Of a stretch of DNA of 64,000 nucleotides, positions 51,601-58,799 are shown one piece after another. The position numbers were made by a program, and so were the translations under genes. The DNA is taken from contig NZ_CP163520.1 of NCBI RefSeq assembly GCF_041080675.1, positions 1,364,001-1,428,000 on the forward strand, in the 5' to 3' direction. Positions within the stretch are counted from its first letter, which is position 1. Every line of letters begins with the position of its first letter. Below the pieces are notes generated by a model, which searched no databases, had not been told where the DNA came from, and worked only from the letters and a program-made list of their open reading frames with translations. This DNA is from Streptomyces sp. cg36. GTDB taxonomy: Bacteria > Actinomycetota > Actinomycetes > Streptomycetales > Streptomycetaceae.

Positions 51601-54600
51601 GGGACGGACTCCGACACCCTCCAGGACGTGACAGGCCGTCAATCCTGTGATGCCGAGGGCCGGTTGTGCCATGCGGGTGTCCTTGAGCGCGTCGCGGCGG
51701 CGGTCGGCGTCCGCCGGGTCGAAGGACTTGGGCGGATACAGCGTCCCGGCGTACGCGCGGCCCTCCCGCAGGTACCGGGCGGCCTCCGGGAAGGCGACCG
51801 CCAGCTCGGCGAGCATGCCGGGGCGCTGGCTGCCCTGGCCCGGGAAGAGGAACGCCACTTTCCCTTCGGCGCCGGGCGGTCCGGCCGGAGCGTCCGCGAA
51901 GAACACGCCCGGCGCCCGCTCCCCCGCCCGCGCCCTGCCCAGCAGGTCCCGCAGCTCGTCGAGGCCGCCCGCGACGACCGCGAGCCGCACCGGCGCCGTC
52001 CGCGCCTCGGCGCGCCGGGCCGCCGCGAGGGCCGCGTCCCGCAGCCGCAGGCCGCGGTCCAGTTCACCGAGCAGCCACTGGGCCTCCCGCCCGGCCGCCT
52101 CGGCGTCGGCGCCCCGGAAGACGAACAGTTCGGCGGGCCACACCTCGTACCCGTGGGCCGGGGGCGCGCCCGCGTCATGGGCGGCGAGCACCGCGTGGAA
52201 GTTGGTGCCGCCGAAGCCGAACGCGCTGACCCCGGCGAACCGTTCGGCCGCCGGGGCCGCCCAGGGCCGGGCCTCGTCGTGGAAGACGAAGGGGCTGTTC
52301 CCGGCGGACCAGGCGGCGTTGGGCTCGTCGAGGTGGAGGGTGGGCGGGGTGATGCCGGTGTGCAGGGCCATCGCCGCCTTGATCAGGCCCGCCAGGCCCG
52401 CCGCGCACTTGGTGTGGCCGAGCTGGGACTTGACCGAGCCGAGCGCGCAGCCGCCGGGAGCGGCGCCGTACTCGCTGAACATCGCGGTCAGCGTGGTGAG
52501 TTCGGTGCGGTCGCCGACCACGGTCCCGGTGCCGTGCGCCTCGACCAGACCGACCTGGGCGGGGGCGACCCCGGCCGCGCGGTAGGCCCGTTCCAGGGCG
52601 GCGCGCTGGCCCTCGGGACGGGGTGCGGTGAGCCCGAGGGAGCGGCCGTCGCTGGCGCTGCCGATGCCCTTGACCACGGCGTACACCCGGTCGCCGTCCC
52701 GTTCGGCGTCGGCCAGCCGCTTCAGGACCACACAGGCCACGCCCTCGCCGAGGACCGTGCCGTCGGCCGAGGCGTCGAACGTACGGGAGCGGCCGGTCGG
52801 CGAGAGCGCGCGCACCGAGGAGAACAGCAGGTAGTCGTTGATGCCGTTGTGCAGGTCGGCGCCGCCGCAGAGCACCAACTCACTGGTCCCTGCGGTCAGT
52901 TCCTTGCAGGCGACGTCGAGCGCGGCGAGCGAGGAGGCGCAGGCGGCGTCGACCGTGTAGTTGGCGCCGCCGAGGTCGAGGCGGTTGGCGATGCGGCCCG
53001 CGATCACGTTGGCGAGCATGCCGGGGAAGGAGTCCTCGGTGATCCTGGGCAGCTGTTCCTCGACGGCCGCCGGGATCTCGCCCAGATAGGCGGGCAGCAC
53101 GGTGCGCAGGGTGGTCGCGCCGGACAGGTCGCTGCCGGACTCGGCTCCGAAGACCACCGACGTACGGGAGCGGTCGAACGGCCGCTCGCCGTACCCGGCG
53201 TCGTCGAGGGCCCGCCGGGCCGCCTCCAGGGCGAGCAGCTGCACCGGTTCGACGCTGCCGAGGGAGGCGGGCGGGATGCCGTACGCGAACGGGTCGAAGG
53301 GGATCGGCGGCAGGAACCCGCCCCACCGCGACGCGGTCGTCCCGGGGCGCTCGCCCGTGGGGTCGTGGTAGATCTCCGGGTCCCAGCGGTCGGCGGGCAC
53401 CTCGGTCACCGCGTCGACGCCGCCCACGACGTTCGCCCAGTACGTGGGCAGGTCGGGGGCCTGGGGAAACATGCAGGCCATGCCGACGACGGCGATGTCG
53501 AGCGGCTGCGGCGCGGGCTCGTCGGGGCGGGCCGCGCCGACGGCGCCCAGATCCGCCCGTACCCGGGCGGCGGCGCGCTCCGCGAAGGCGGCGGCGCCCC
53601 GGCTCACGGCGTCGTGCAGATCGGCGACGGTGGTGGGCGCCGAGCGCAGCACGGCCACCTCTCCGGCCATGAACATCCCGGCGTCCAGCTGGCGCCGCTC
53701 GGGGACGGGCCGCAGCTCGTCCCCGTCCCGCTCCACGCCCTTGCTGGCGATGCGCAGCCGTCCGATGTTGAGCCGCTCCAGCTCCTCCCACACCTGCCGC
53801 TCGGGCGTGCCGGCCGCGCGCAGCCGGTCGCGGGTGGCCGCGTAGTCGGCGGTGTACGGGCTGGCCACGCACCGGGTGGCGTGGCCCGGGGCGCTCTCCA
53901 GGAGCGCGGTGGCCTCGGCGGCGATCAGACGGCGCTGGAAGGCCGGCCGGATGGCGCCGTGCTCCACGGCCTCGCCGGTGAACAGGTACGCGGTGCCCAT
54001 GAGGACGCCGACGGCGGCGCCGTGCCCGGCGAGCGGGGCGGCGAGCGCGGCGGCCATGGCCGCCGACCGCTCGTCGTGGATGCCGCCCGCGAGCAGGACC
54101 TCGAAGTCGCGCGCGGATCCGGGGGCGGTGGCCGCGTACTCCTCGATGACGGCGAGTTGGGCCTCCCACAGCGGAAAGCTGTTGCGGGGGCCGACGTGTC
54201 CGCCGCATTCGGCGCCTTCGAAGACAAATCTACGCATGCCCATGTCAATGAACTGGGCGAGCAGGGCCGCCGACGGCACGTGCAGGAACGTCTTGACGCC
54301 CGCCGCCTCCAGATCGGCCGCCTGCGACGGCCGCCCGCCCGCGATGATCGCGTGCGTGGGCCGGACCGCCCGGACGGCCGCCAGCTGCTCGGCCCTGATC
54401 CGCCCGTCGGTGAACCCGAGGATGCCCACGCCCCAGGGGCGCGCGCCCAGTTCGGCGCGGGTCCGCTCCAGCAGGGCCCGACTCCGCTCGCCGTCGGACA
54501 GGGCGAGCGCCAGCATCGGCAGCGCCCCTTCGCGGGCGACGGCCGCCGCGAAGCCCGCGCGGTCGCTGACCCGCGTCATGGGCCCCTGGACCACCGGCAA

Positions 54601-55578
54601 CCGCGTCCCGAGCGCCCGCGCCATCGCGGACCCCGCCCCGAGGATCCCGGATACGGGGGTGGGGGCGGACTGGGGGGCGTCGGGGTCGGTCGGCGGGGTG
54701 GGTGCCGGGACACCCTCGACCGCCGCCGAGCGCGACGCGGGCGCACCTCCCACCGCGCCCGGGGTCGGCGCGGGACCACCCCCCGCCACCGCCGCCACCG
54801 CCTCGCGCATCCCCCGTACGGTCGCGGACACCGTGCCCCAGCGCTCGGCGAAGGCGGCGGCGAGGAAACCGTCCTGACCGACGGGGAGTTCGCCGCCGTC
54901 GCGGGGGCGGCGCAGGGCCCGCACCCCGTCCACCACCGTCGTCTCCGAGCCGTCCATCGCCCGCAGCAGGGCCGCCGGGCCGTCCGGCAGGCCGGACTCC
55001 GCGAGCAGCGCGAGCTGGGCGTCCAGGACGACCCCGGCCGCGCCGCCGATGACGGCCGCGGCGGCCGTGCGCGGCCCGACGCCCCCGCACGCCCACACCG
55101 GCAGGTCGTACGCCGGGTCCGCGAGCAGCGCCTGGAGCAGCACGAACGTGCCGAGCCGGCCGCTCCGGCCGCCGCACTCGGCGCCGCGCGCGATCAGCCC
55201 GTACGCACCGCCTTCCGCCGCCGCGCACGCCTCGGCCCGGTCGGCCACTTCGGCCAACACCCGATGTTCAGCGGCCAGTTGGCGAATGTTCCAGCAGGTG
55301 TCGGCGGCGAGCACCACCACCGGCGGGAGCGCGCCGCCGCACTCCTCGGCGACCTCCTCGGGCGTCAGCGCGCACGCCGCCCCGACCCGTACGGCGAAGG
55401 CGCCGGCGGCCCAGCTCCCGACGAGGCCGAGCGCCTCGCGCGCGCGGCGGTCGCCCGTGCCGAGGTCCAGCACGCCGAGTCCCCCGGCCCGGCAGACGGC
55501 TGCCACGAGCCGGGGGTCGGGCTCACCGAAGGGACTCACTCCGATGACAAGTTCAGGGTTCGGCGCTACGGGCGTCAT
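48664..55578 (-). CDS. PUFA-like PKS: NMO-like x2-KS-AT-ACP-KR
   Basis: A 2304-residue synthase. Two nitronate-monooxygenase-like TIM-barrel regions lead (about 1-250 and 310-640), joined by a Pro/Ala linker; the second has RLPVVQGPMTRVSD and FEGAECGGHVGPR and resembles PfaD-type enoyl reductases. KS (about 691-1130): Cys880 in DAACASS, AHGTGTVVGD, KSQLGHTKC. AT: GQGSQRPG, Ser1333 in GGHSYGEL, CAFHSP (malonyl-like). ACP: Ser1733 in LSIDSIKRTEI, the PUFA-type motif. KR (about 2020-2300): LAGGARGIT, GSVSA, Tyr2218 in DYAAAN. ATG at 55578 has GGAG at five bases. It probably starts and reduces the chain with PKS-2. Confidence 0.93.
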   Translation of the reverse strand: MTPVAPNPELVIGVSPFGEPDPRLVAAVCRAGGLGVLDLGTGDRRAREALGLVGSWAAGAFAVRVGAACALTPEEVAEECGGALPPVVVLAADTCWNIRQLAAEHRVLAEVADRAEACAAAEGGAYGLIARGAECGGRSGRLGTFVLLQALLADPAYDLPVWACGGVGPRTAAAAVIGGAAGVVLDAQLALLAESGLPDGPAALLRAMDGSETTVVDGVRALRRPRDGGELPVGQDGFLAAAFAERWGTVSATVRGMREAVAAVAGGGPAPTPGAVGGAPASRSAAVEGVPAPTPPTDPDAPQSAPTPVSGILGAGSAMARALGTRLPVVQGPMTRVSDRAGFAAAVAREGALPMLALALSDGERSRALLERTRAELGARPWGVGILGFTDGRIRAEQLAAVRAVRPTHAIIAGGRPSQAADLEAAGVKTFLHVPSAALLAQFIDMGMRRFVFEGAECGGHVGPRNSFPLWEAQLAVIEEYAATAPGSARDFEVLLAGGIHDERSAAMAAALAAPLAGHGAAVGVLMGTAYLFTGEAVEHGAIRPAFQRRLIAAEATALLESAPGHATRCVASPYTADYAATRDRLRAAGTPERQVWEELERLNIGRLRIASKGVERDGDELRPVPERRQLDAGMFMAGEVAVLRSAPTTVADLHDAVSRGAAAFAERAAARVRADLGAVGAARPDEPAPQPLDIAVVGMACMFPQAPDLPTYWANVVGGVDAVTEVPADRWDPEIYHDPTGERPGTTASRWGGFLPPIPFDPFAYGIPPASLGSVEPVQLLALEAARRALDDAGYGERPFDRSRTSVVFGAESGSDLSGATTLRTVLPAYLGEIPAAVEEQLPRITEDSFPGMLANVIAGRIANRLDLGGANYTVDAACASSLAALDVACKELTAGTSELVLCGGADLHNGINDYLLFSSVRALSPTGRSRTFDASADGTVLGEGVACVVLKRLADAERDGDRVYAVVKGIGSASDGRSLGLTAPRPEGQRAALERAYRAAGVAPAQVGLVEAHGTGTVVGDRTELTTLTAMFSEYGAAPGGCALGSVKSQLGHTKCAAGLAGLIKAAMALHTGITPPTLHLDEPNAAWSAGNSPFVFHDEARPWAAPAAERFAGVSAFGFGGTNFHAVLAAHDAGAPPAHGYEVWPAELFVFRGADAEAAGREAQWLLGELDRGLRLRDAALAAARRAEARTAPVRLAVVAGGLDELRDLLGRARAGERAPGVFFADAPAGPPGAEGKVAFLFPGQGSQRPGMLAELAVAFPEAARYLREGRAYAGTLYPPKSFDPADADRRRDALKDTRMAQPALGITGLTACHVLEGVGVRPDMAGGHSYGELVALAAAGALDPRALLDLSARRAAAILDVLGDDPGTMAAVAATAADVERVLAAAGLADHVVAANRNGPRQTIVSGPTALVAEATGRLRDAGHTVRRLPVACAFHSPLVAGAGARFAPALARHTVRAPEFPVWANRTAAAYPAEPDAVRAELAAQIGSPVRFAEQIEAMYAAGARVFVETGAGAVLTGLVGAVLGDRPHLAVACEPRPGAGLRGWLESLARLAVAGVPVRPGRLLRGRGAATDRPEPPGWTVDGQLVRTRAGEPLPGALQPARRVSLETNTVTRQGESDPKDELISDFLRTTRELVAAQRDVLLAHLGAAGASFPPVPAARVAAPVPAPAVAPEPVARPAEAAGARAGAPGEVDVEQAVLAVISERTGYPVDMIEPDLDLEADLSIDSIKRTEIVGELARRLAGTRTLADEEMEELSRARTVAAITAWINAQGAAPAPPAGESAPARGPAEAGEPAPAREPAHDVPVPAAAPRRYTLRPTPLALPPAPPDGLLTGRRFALLGGREVADELERRLVRAGAEVFPYAPERRLDESDGPLDGVFHLGAVAPSDGAGALLPGAYEVFRAALALAPRWLVCARTAPGPGADVGAGLHGLFRTIGREYEEVAARVVDLEPDATAGEWADILLSELAAPDRAPVVVRSATARHGFAMAESAPAPLARTGAGPAGDGAAEAAALGLGRDSVVVLAGGARGITADLAVALASAARCRIELLGRTVPPTGPEDPDLAAAVDAAALRAALAARGDLAPAAIEHEVRGVLAGREVADTLARLERLGSPAAYRVVDMCDATAVTQAVKEIQAEHGRVDAVVYAAGVIEDRLIAEKDPESFRRVYTTKVDGARALLDAVAQLPHGPRAAVLFGSVSAVLGNRGQSDYAAANDALAALGERWARRTGRRALTVHWGPWAPSDAHGGMVTPHLAREYARRGVVLIDREEGVLALLRELAWGEESAGSVVYTAAEL

Positions 55579-55590
55579 GAACACTCCGAA

Positions 55591-55923
55591 TCAGACCGAT
55601 GGAGCTGTGAGGGGGGTGCCGGCGGCGGGCCGTGCGGGGACCTCTGGGGCCGGCCCGTCGGACGGCCGGAGGCCGGGCCGTGCGGCGGTGCCGGTCCGCC
55701 GGGCGCGGGGAACGTAACGCCGCCGGGAAGTGCGCTGGTGCCAGGACTCGTACCGCTGCCGGGAGTTGCGGGAGGGCATGGTGCCGTGCGCGTCGACGCG
55801 GCCGGCTTCCGCACGGCCGGGGCCGACCTTACCGACCGGAAGGTGTGGCTGCCAGGGCGCATGACGGCGGCGGGCCGACGGCTTCCGCATGGCACCCACC
55901 ACCTTCCTCTGACGTTCCGTCAT
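55591..55923 (-). CDS. Possible small basic protein at the head of the PKS operon
   Basis: An open frame of 110 codons, ending 12 bases before the PKS-1 start on the same strand. Third codon positions are mostly G or C, as in real genes here. The product would be very basic (many Arg, e.g. KPSARRRHAPW, SWHQRTSRRRYVPRARR) with a Pro/Ala-rich C-terminus. I recognise no domain. The start ATG at 55923 has no clear ribosome binding site; it could be leaderless or start internally at 55890. It may be only a coding-like stretch of GC-rich leader. Low confidence. Confidence 0.3.
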   Translation of the reverse strand: MTERQRKVVGAMRKPSARRRHAPWQPHLPVGKVGPGRAEAGRVDAHGTMPSRNSRQRYESWHQRTSRRRYVPRARRTGTAARPGLRPSDGPAPEVPARPAAGTPLTAPSV

Positions 55924-56204
55924 ATCTGACGTGCCATCACTTTGCAATCGCGCCCGAGCGATCGGCCGGTCGGGGACGGGAGCCGCCGCAGAGCGGCCCA
56001 AACGCCCCCAACCCGCCCACTCGCCACTCTTTGCGGCACCGGGAATTCCGGAATTCTCGCAGCGGCCGGGAAACGCGCCAGGCGCATTACTCAAAACTCC
56101 CGGAAATACGCACCGAGAAGACAAGAAGTCCCGCCCGCGCACTCACCGCGGTAACAAGAAAGGGAATCCACCGGGAGGTCCAACACCCTTGCATATCCCA
56201 TGCC
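55924..56204. other. Intergenic region between the PKS operon and the surface-protein island
   Basis: This is the upstream region of two divergent units and is AT-richer than its surroundings. It holds a perfect 14-bp palindrome GAATTCCGGAATTC (56043-56056), and the short blocks ACCGGGAATTCCG (56038-56050) and CCGGAAATACG (56100-56110), both of which recur near 59.9 kb. TCTGACG is repeated at 55913-55919 and 55924-55932 (approximate). I see no gene here. Confidence 0.5.
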
Positions 56205-56233
56205 TTGACCGCCCACCTACTCGCAAGTAGTTT
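56205..56233 (+). promoter_or_regulatory. Promoter of the WxL-like surface protein gene
   Basis: TTGACC (56205-56210) and TAGTTT (56228-56233) are spaced by 17 bp, a strong match to a housekeeping promoter. The same two boxes and spacing precede the paralog at 60077. The leader would be ~90 bases. Confidence 0.65.
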
Positions 56234-56330
56234 ACGCATCCGAAACGCGGAACTTTCCGCCCTTCACAGGCCCTCACGCGAGTTTTCGTGTCAGTTCCGC
56301 ACTGTCCGTACAACACACGAGAGGCAGCTC

Positions 56331-57572
56331 ATGGGAGCTCACCACAAACGGGCCGGGGCGAGATCCGCTCTGGCCGTCGCCGCCGCGGGCGGTGTCGTCG
56401 CGGGGCTGCTCGGCTTCGCGGGCGCCGGGACCGCGCAGGCGGCGCCCGCCAAGCTCGTCCAGCAGTACGACTGCGTGTTCCCGCTGATCGGCAGCGACCC
56501 CATCGAGGCCACCATCACGGCCGAGATCCCCACCGAGATCGAGGTCGGCACACCGTCCCCCGCCTTCGCGGTCAACACGGCCACCAAGGTCAGCGCGCGG
56601 GCGGCGCAGGGGCTCGGCCTCGTCGGCGGCAAGACGCTCGAAGGCAAGGCCACGGCGACCGTCACGGTGTACACACCGGACGGGCCGCTCTCCGGGATCA
56701 GCGTCGAGAACACGGTCGACAAGACCAACATCCCCAGCCCGCCCGCCGACTTCACGGTCAACGCCAAGGGCAACGCCCCTTCGCTCACCTTCAACACCGC
56801 GGGCGACGCCCGCATCGAGGTGAACGGCATCGGACTGCACGACATGATCGTGCGCGACGCCAACGGCAAGCCGATCCAGCTGGTCACGGGCAAGGACACG
56901 TTCGACGCGCCGTGCACGCTGAAGTCGACGGACAAGGTCCTGGCGAGCTTCAAGGTCGTACCGAAGAACCCGACGAACCCCACCAACCCCACGAACCCTA
57001 CGAACCCGACCAACCCCACGAATCCCACGAACCCGACCAACCCTACGAACCCCACCAACCCAACTGACCCTACGAACCCCACCAACCCGACCAACCCCAC
57101 CGCCCCCTCGGGTTCGACCGCCCAGCAGAACCTGAGCACCCAGGTCAAGGCCGCGGCCGGCACGCTCTCCATGAGCCAGCCCGGTGACAACGTGGCCCTG
57201 TCCGCCGTGGACCAGGGCGTGGCCGGGGTCTCCAGCGGCAACCTCCAGACGGTCACCGTCAAGGACGCCCGCAACGGCGCCACCGGCTGGTCGCTGACCG
57301 GCAAGGTCACCGACTTCACCGGCACGGCCGGGGCGATCAGCGCCGACCAGCTGAGCTGGAAGCCCGCGTGCGTGTCGGCGCCCGGCTCGAAGAGCAACTG
57401 CGTGCCCGGCACCGAGGGCAAGGTCGGCACCGTCGGCGCGACCCTCGCCGGAGCGCCCGACGCGACCGCCACCGGCGGCCAGTTCACCGTGGACGGCGCG
57501 CTGTCGCTGAACGTCCCCGCGAGTACGGCGGCGGGCGACTACAAGGCCGTGCTCACCCTCACCCTGACCTGA
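56331..57572 (+). CDS. Secreted surface protein: DUF6801-like domain, NPT repeats, WxL-like C-terminus
   Basis: A 413-residue exported protein. A signal peptide (ALAVAAAGGVVAGLLGFAGA, cut near AQA/APA) leads to a ~170-residue domain (YDCVFPLIGSDP ... DAPCTLKS) with two conserved cysteines; I believe this is DUF6801. About 15 Asn/Asp-Pro-Thr units follow (residues 213-257). The C-terminal ~150 residues resemble a WxL surface domain: Trp320 in TGWSLTGKVTDF and Trp343 in LSWKPAC, ending in a YKAVLTLTLT strand where classic WxL proteins have a second W-x-L. The next gene encodes a DUF916-type WxL-interacting protein, which supports this reading. The ATG has GAGAGGCAGCTC upstream. Confidence 0.82.
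   Translation: MGAHHKRAGARSALAVAAAGGVVAGLLGFAGAGTAQAAPAKLVQQYDCVFPLIGSDPIEATITAEIPTEIEVGTPSPAFAVNTATKVSARAAQGLGLVGGKTLEGKATATVTVYTPDGPLSGISVENTVDKTNIPSPPADFTVNAKGNAPSLTFNTAGDARIEVNGIGLHDMIVRDANGKPIQLVTGKDTFDAPCTLKSTDKVLASFKVVPKNPTNPTNPTNPTNPTNPTNPTNPTNPTNPTNPTDPTNPTNPTNPTAPSGSTAQQNLSTQVKAAAGTLSMSQPGDNVALSAVDQGVAGVSSGNLQTVTVKDARNGATGWSLTGKVTDFTGTAGAISADQLSWKPACVSAPGSKSNCVPGTEGKVGTVGATLAGAPDATATGGQFTVDGALSLNVPASTAAGDYKAVLTLTLT
56967..57101 (+). repeat. In-frame 9-bp coding repeat (Asn-Pro-Thr units)
   Basis: About 15 consecutive 9-bp units encode N/D-P-T. Synonymous codons vary (CCC, CCG, CCT, CCA; ACC, ACG, ACT), so the array is not a fresh perfect duplication. It links the N-terminal domain to the WxL-like domain. 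Confidence 0.85.
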
Positions 57573-57587
57573 GCCGCGCCTGCCCGT

Positions 57588-57618
57588 GGGCCGGTCGCAC
57601 CCCGCGACCGGCCCCTTT
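57588..57618 (+). terminator. Intrinsic terminator
   Basis: GGGCCGGTCGC (57588-57598) and GCGACCGGCCC (57604-57614) form a perfect 11-bp stem with a 5-base loop, followed by CTTTCT. It is one of the clearest terminators in the window, 15 bases after the WxL-like gene. Confidence 0.8.
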
Positions 57619-57655
57619 CTCGCGTTCCTCGCGTTCCTCGCGTTCCTCGTATTTC
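57619..57655. repeat. 9-bp tandem repeat in the WxL/WIP gap
   Basis: CTCGCGTTC is repeated three times exactly (57619-57645), with a fourth degenerate copy CTCGTATTTC, between the terminator and the ribosome binding site of the next gene. Confidence 0.7.
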
Positions 57656-57674
57656 TCGTGGGAGGGGATTTCGT

Positions 57675-58730
57675 ATGAGCAGCAAGCAGCGCACCCGGCC
57701 GAGCGGAGACGGCGTCCCGCCGAGCGGGCACGGCACCCCGCCGAGCAGTCGCGGCACCGGGCGGCGGGCGGGGCCGCTCCTCCTCGCACTCGGCCTCCTG
57801 CTGGCGTGCGCGGCCCTGCCCGCGACGGCGGCGCGGGCCGCCGACAACGGCCGCTGGTCGGTCTTCCCGGTGCAGGGCAGGCCCGGCGCGCCCGCGCGCG
57901 CGTACTTCAAGATGACGGCGGACCGGGGCGAGACCGTACGCGACCGGGTGACCGTCAAGAACCTCGGCGCCGGGCCCGCCACCTTCCTGCTGTACGGGAC
58001 GGACGGCTACAACACGCCCCGCGACGGCGGCTTCGCCGTGCGCGGCCGGAACGAGCGCATGACCGGCGTCGGCGCCTGGACCCACCTGGACCGGTCCCAG
58101 GTGACCCTCGCGCCGGGAGCCGAGGTCACCGTCCCGTTCACGGTCACCGTGCCCGAGGGCGCCGAGCCCGGCGACCACCCGGGTGCGGTCGTCGCGCTCG
58201 ACACCCACCTGGGCCGGGCCGACGGGAACGGCGTCGCCGTCCAGCAGGCCGTCGGGGCGCGGGTCTACCTCAAGGTCAACGGGGCGCGTACGCGGGGGCT
58301 GCGCATCGAGGACGTGAAGTTCCGCTATGCCGCGCCGCTCGTCCCCGGCGCCCACCGGACCGCGACCATCTCGTACGCGCTGGTCAACAGCGGCAACGTG
58401 ATGCTCTCGCCGCAGGTGGACCTGCGGGCCAAGGGCGTCTTCGGGCACACGGCCTTCGAACCCCCGGGCCACCGGCTGCCCGCCGAACTGCTGCCGGGCC
58501 AGCGCGTCGAGGTGACCCAGAAGTGGTCCGGCCCACCGCTCGTGGACTGGGGCAGCATCGAGGTCACCGCGAGCGACCGGGGCGGCGACCTGGTCGAGAA
58601 CGCCGAGGTCGGGTACGCCACGGTGAACTGGACGGTCGTGGCGCTCGCCGGACTCGTCGTGCTCGGGGCGACGGCATGGCTGGTGCTGCGGCGCCGCGCG
58701 GCGGGTCGCGGGGAACGGGCCGCGCTCTAG
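57675..58730 (+). CDS. DUF916-type WxL-interacting protein (WIP)
   Basis: A 351-residue membrane-anchored surface protein. A long N-region and hydrophobic segment (LLLALGLLLACAALPATAARA) make the signal peptide. Two Ig-like domains follow: DUF916-like (about 55-175: FKMTADRGETVRDRVTVKNLG, LAPGAEVTVPFTVTVPEGAEPGDH) and a second like the host-binding half of WIPs (about 180-300: ATISYALVNSGNVMLSPQVDL). A C-terminal transmembrane helix (VVALAGLVVLGATAWLVL) ends in a basic tail RRRAAGRGERAAL. In low-GC Gram-positives such proteins hold WxL proteins and bind peptidoglycan. GGAGGGG precedes the ATG. The WxL-like partner is directly upstream, though a terminator lies between. Confidence 0.85.
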   Translation: MSSKQRTRPSGDGVPPSGHGTPPSSRGTGRRAGPLLLALGLLLACAALPATAARAADNGRWSVFPVQGRPGAPARAYFKMTADRGETVRDRVTVKNLGAGPATFLLYGTDGYNTPRDGGFAVRGRNERMTGVGAWTHLDRSQVTLAPGAEVTVPFTVTVPEGAEPGDHPGAVVALDTHLGRADGNGVAVQQAVGARVYLKVNGARTRGLRIEDVKFRYAAPLVPGAHRTATISYALVNSGNVMLSPQVDLRAKGVFGHTAFEPPGHRLPAELLPGQRVEVTQKWSGPPLVDWGSIEVTASDRGGDLVENAEVGYATVNWTVVALAGLVVLGATAWLVLRRRAAGRGERAAL

Positions 58731-58799
58731 GGCCGCCCGTCGTCACGTTCCGCCGTCGCCCGCAGGACGGCGCCCCACGACCGGAAGCGGCGACCGGCC

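Noticed and set aside
40736..55578. Reading the PKS pair as an enediyne PKSE
   Set aside because: Enediyne PKSE carries KS-AT-ACP-KR-DH-PPTase in one protein with conserved partner genes and a thioesterase; here the domains are split, the KS-AT is repeated, and the partner set is absent.
50977..55929. 1650-codon open frame on the plus strand opposite PKS-1
   Set aside because: It mirrors the real gene. The product is a low-complexity Arg/Gly/Ala/Val-rich string with no domain, as expected antisense to high-GC coding DNA.
55632..56330. Long upstream extension of the 56.3-kb surface-protein frame
   Set aside because: The signal peptide begins at 56331, where a ribosome binding site is present and a good promoter lies in between; the extension is non-coding.
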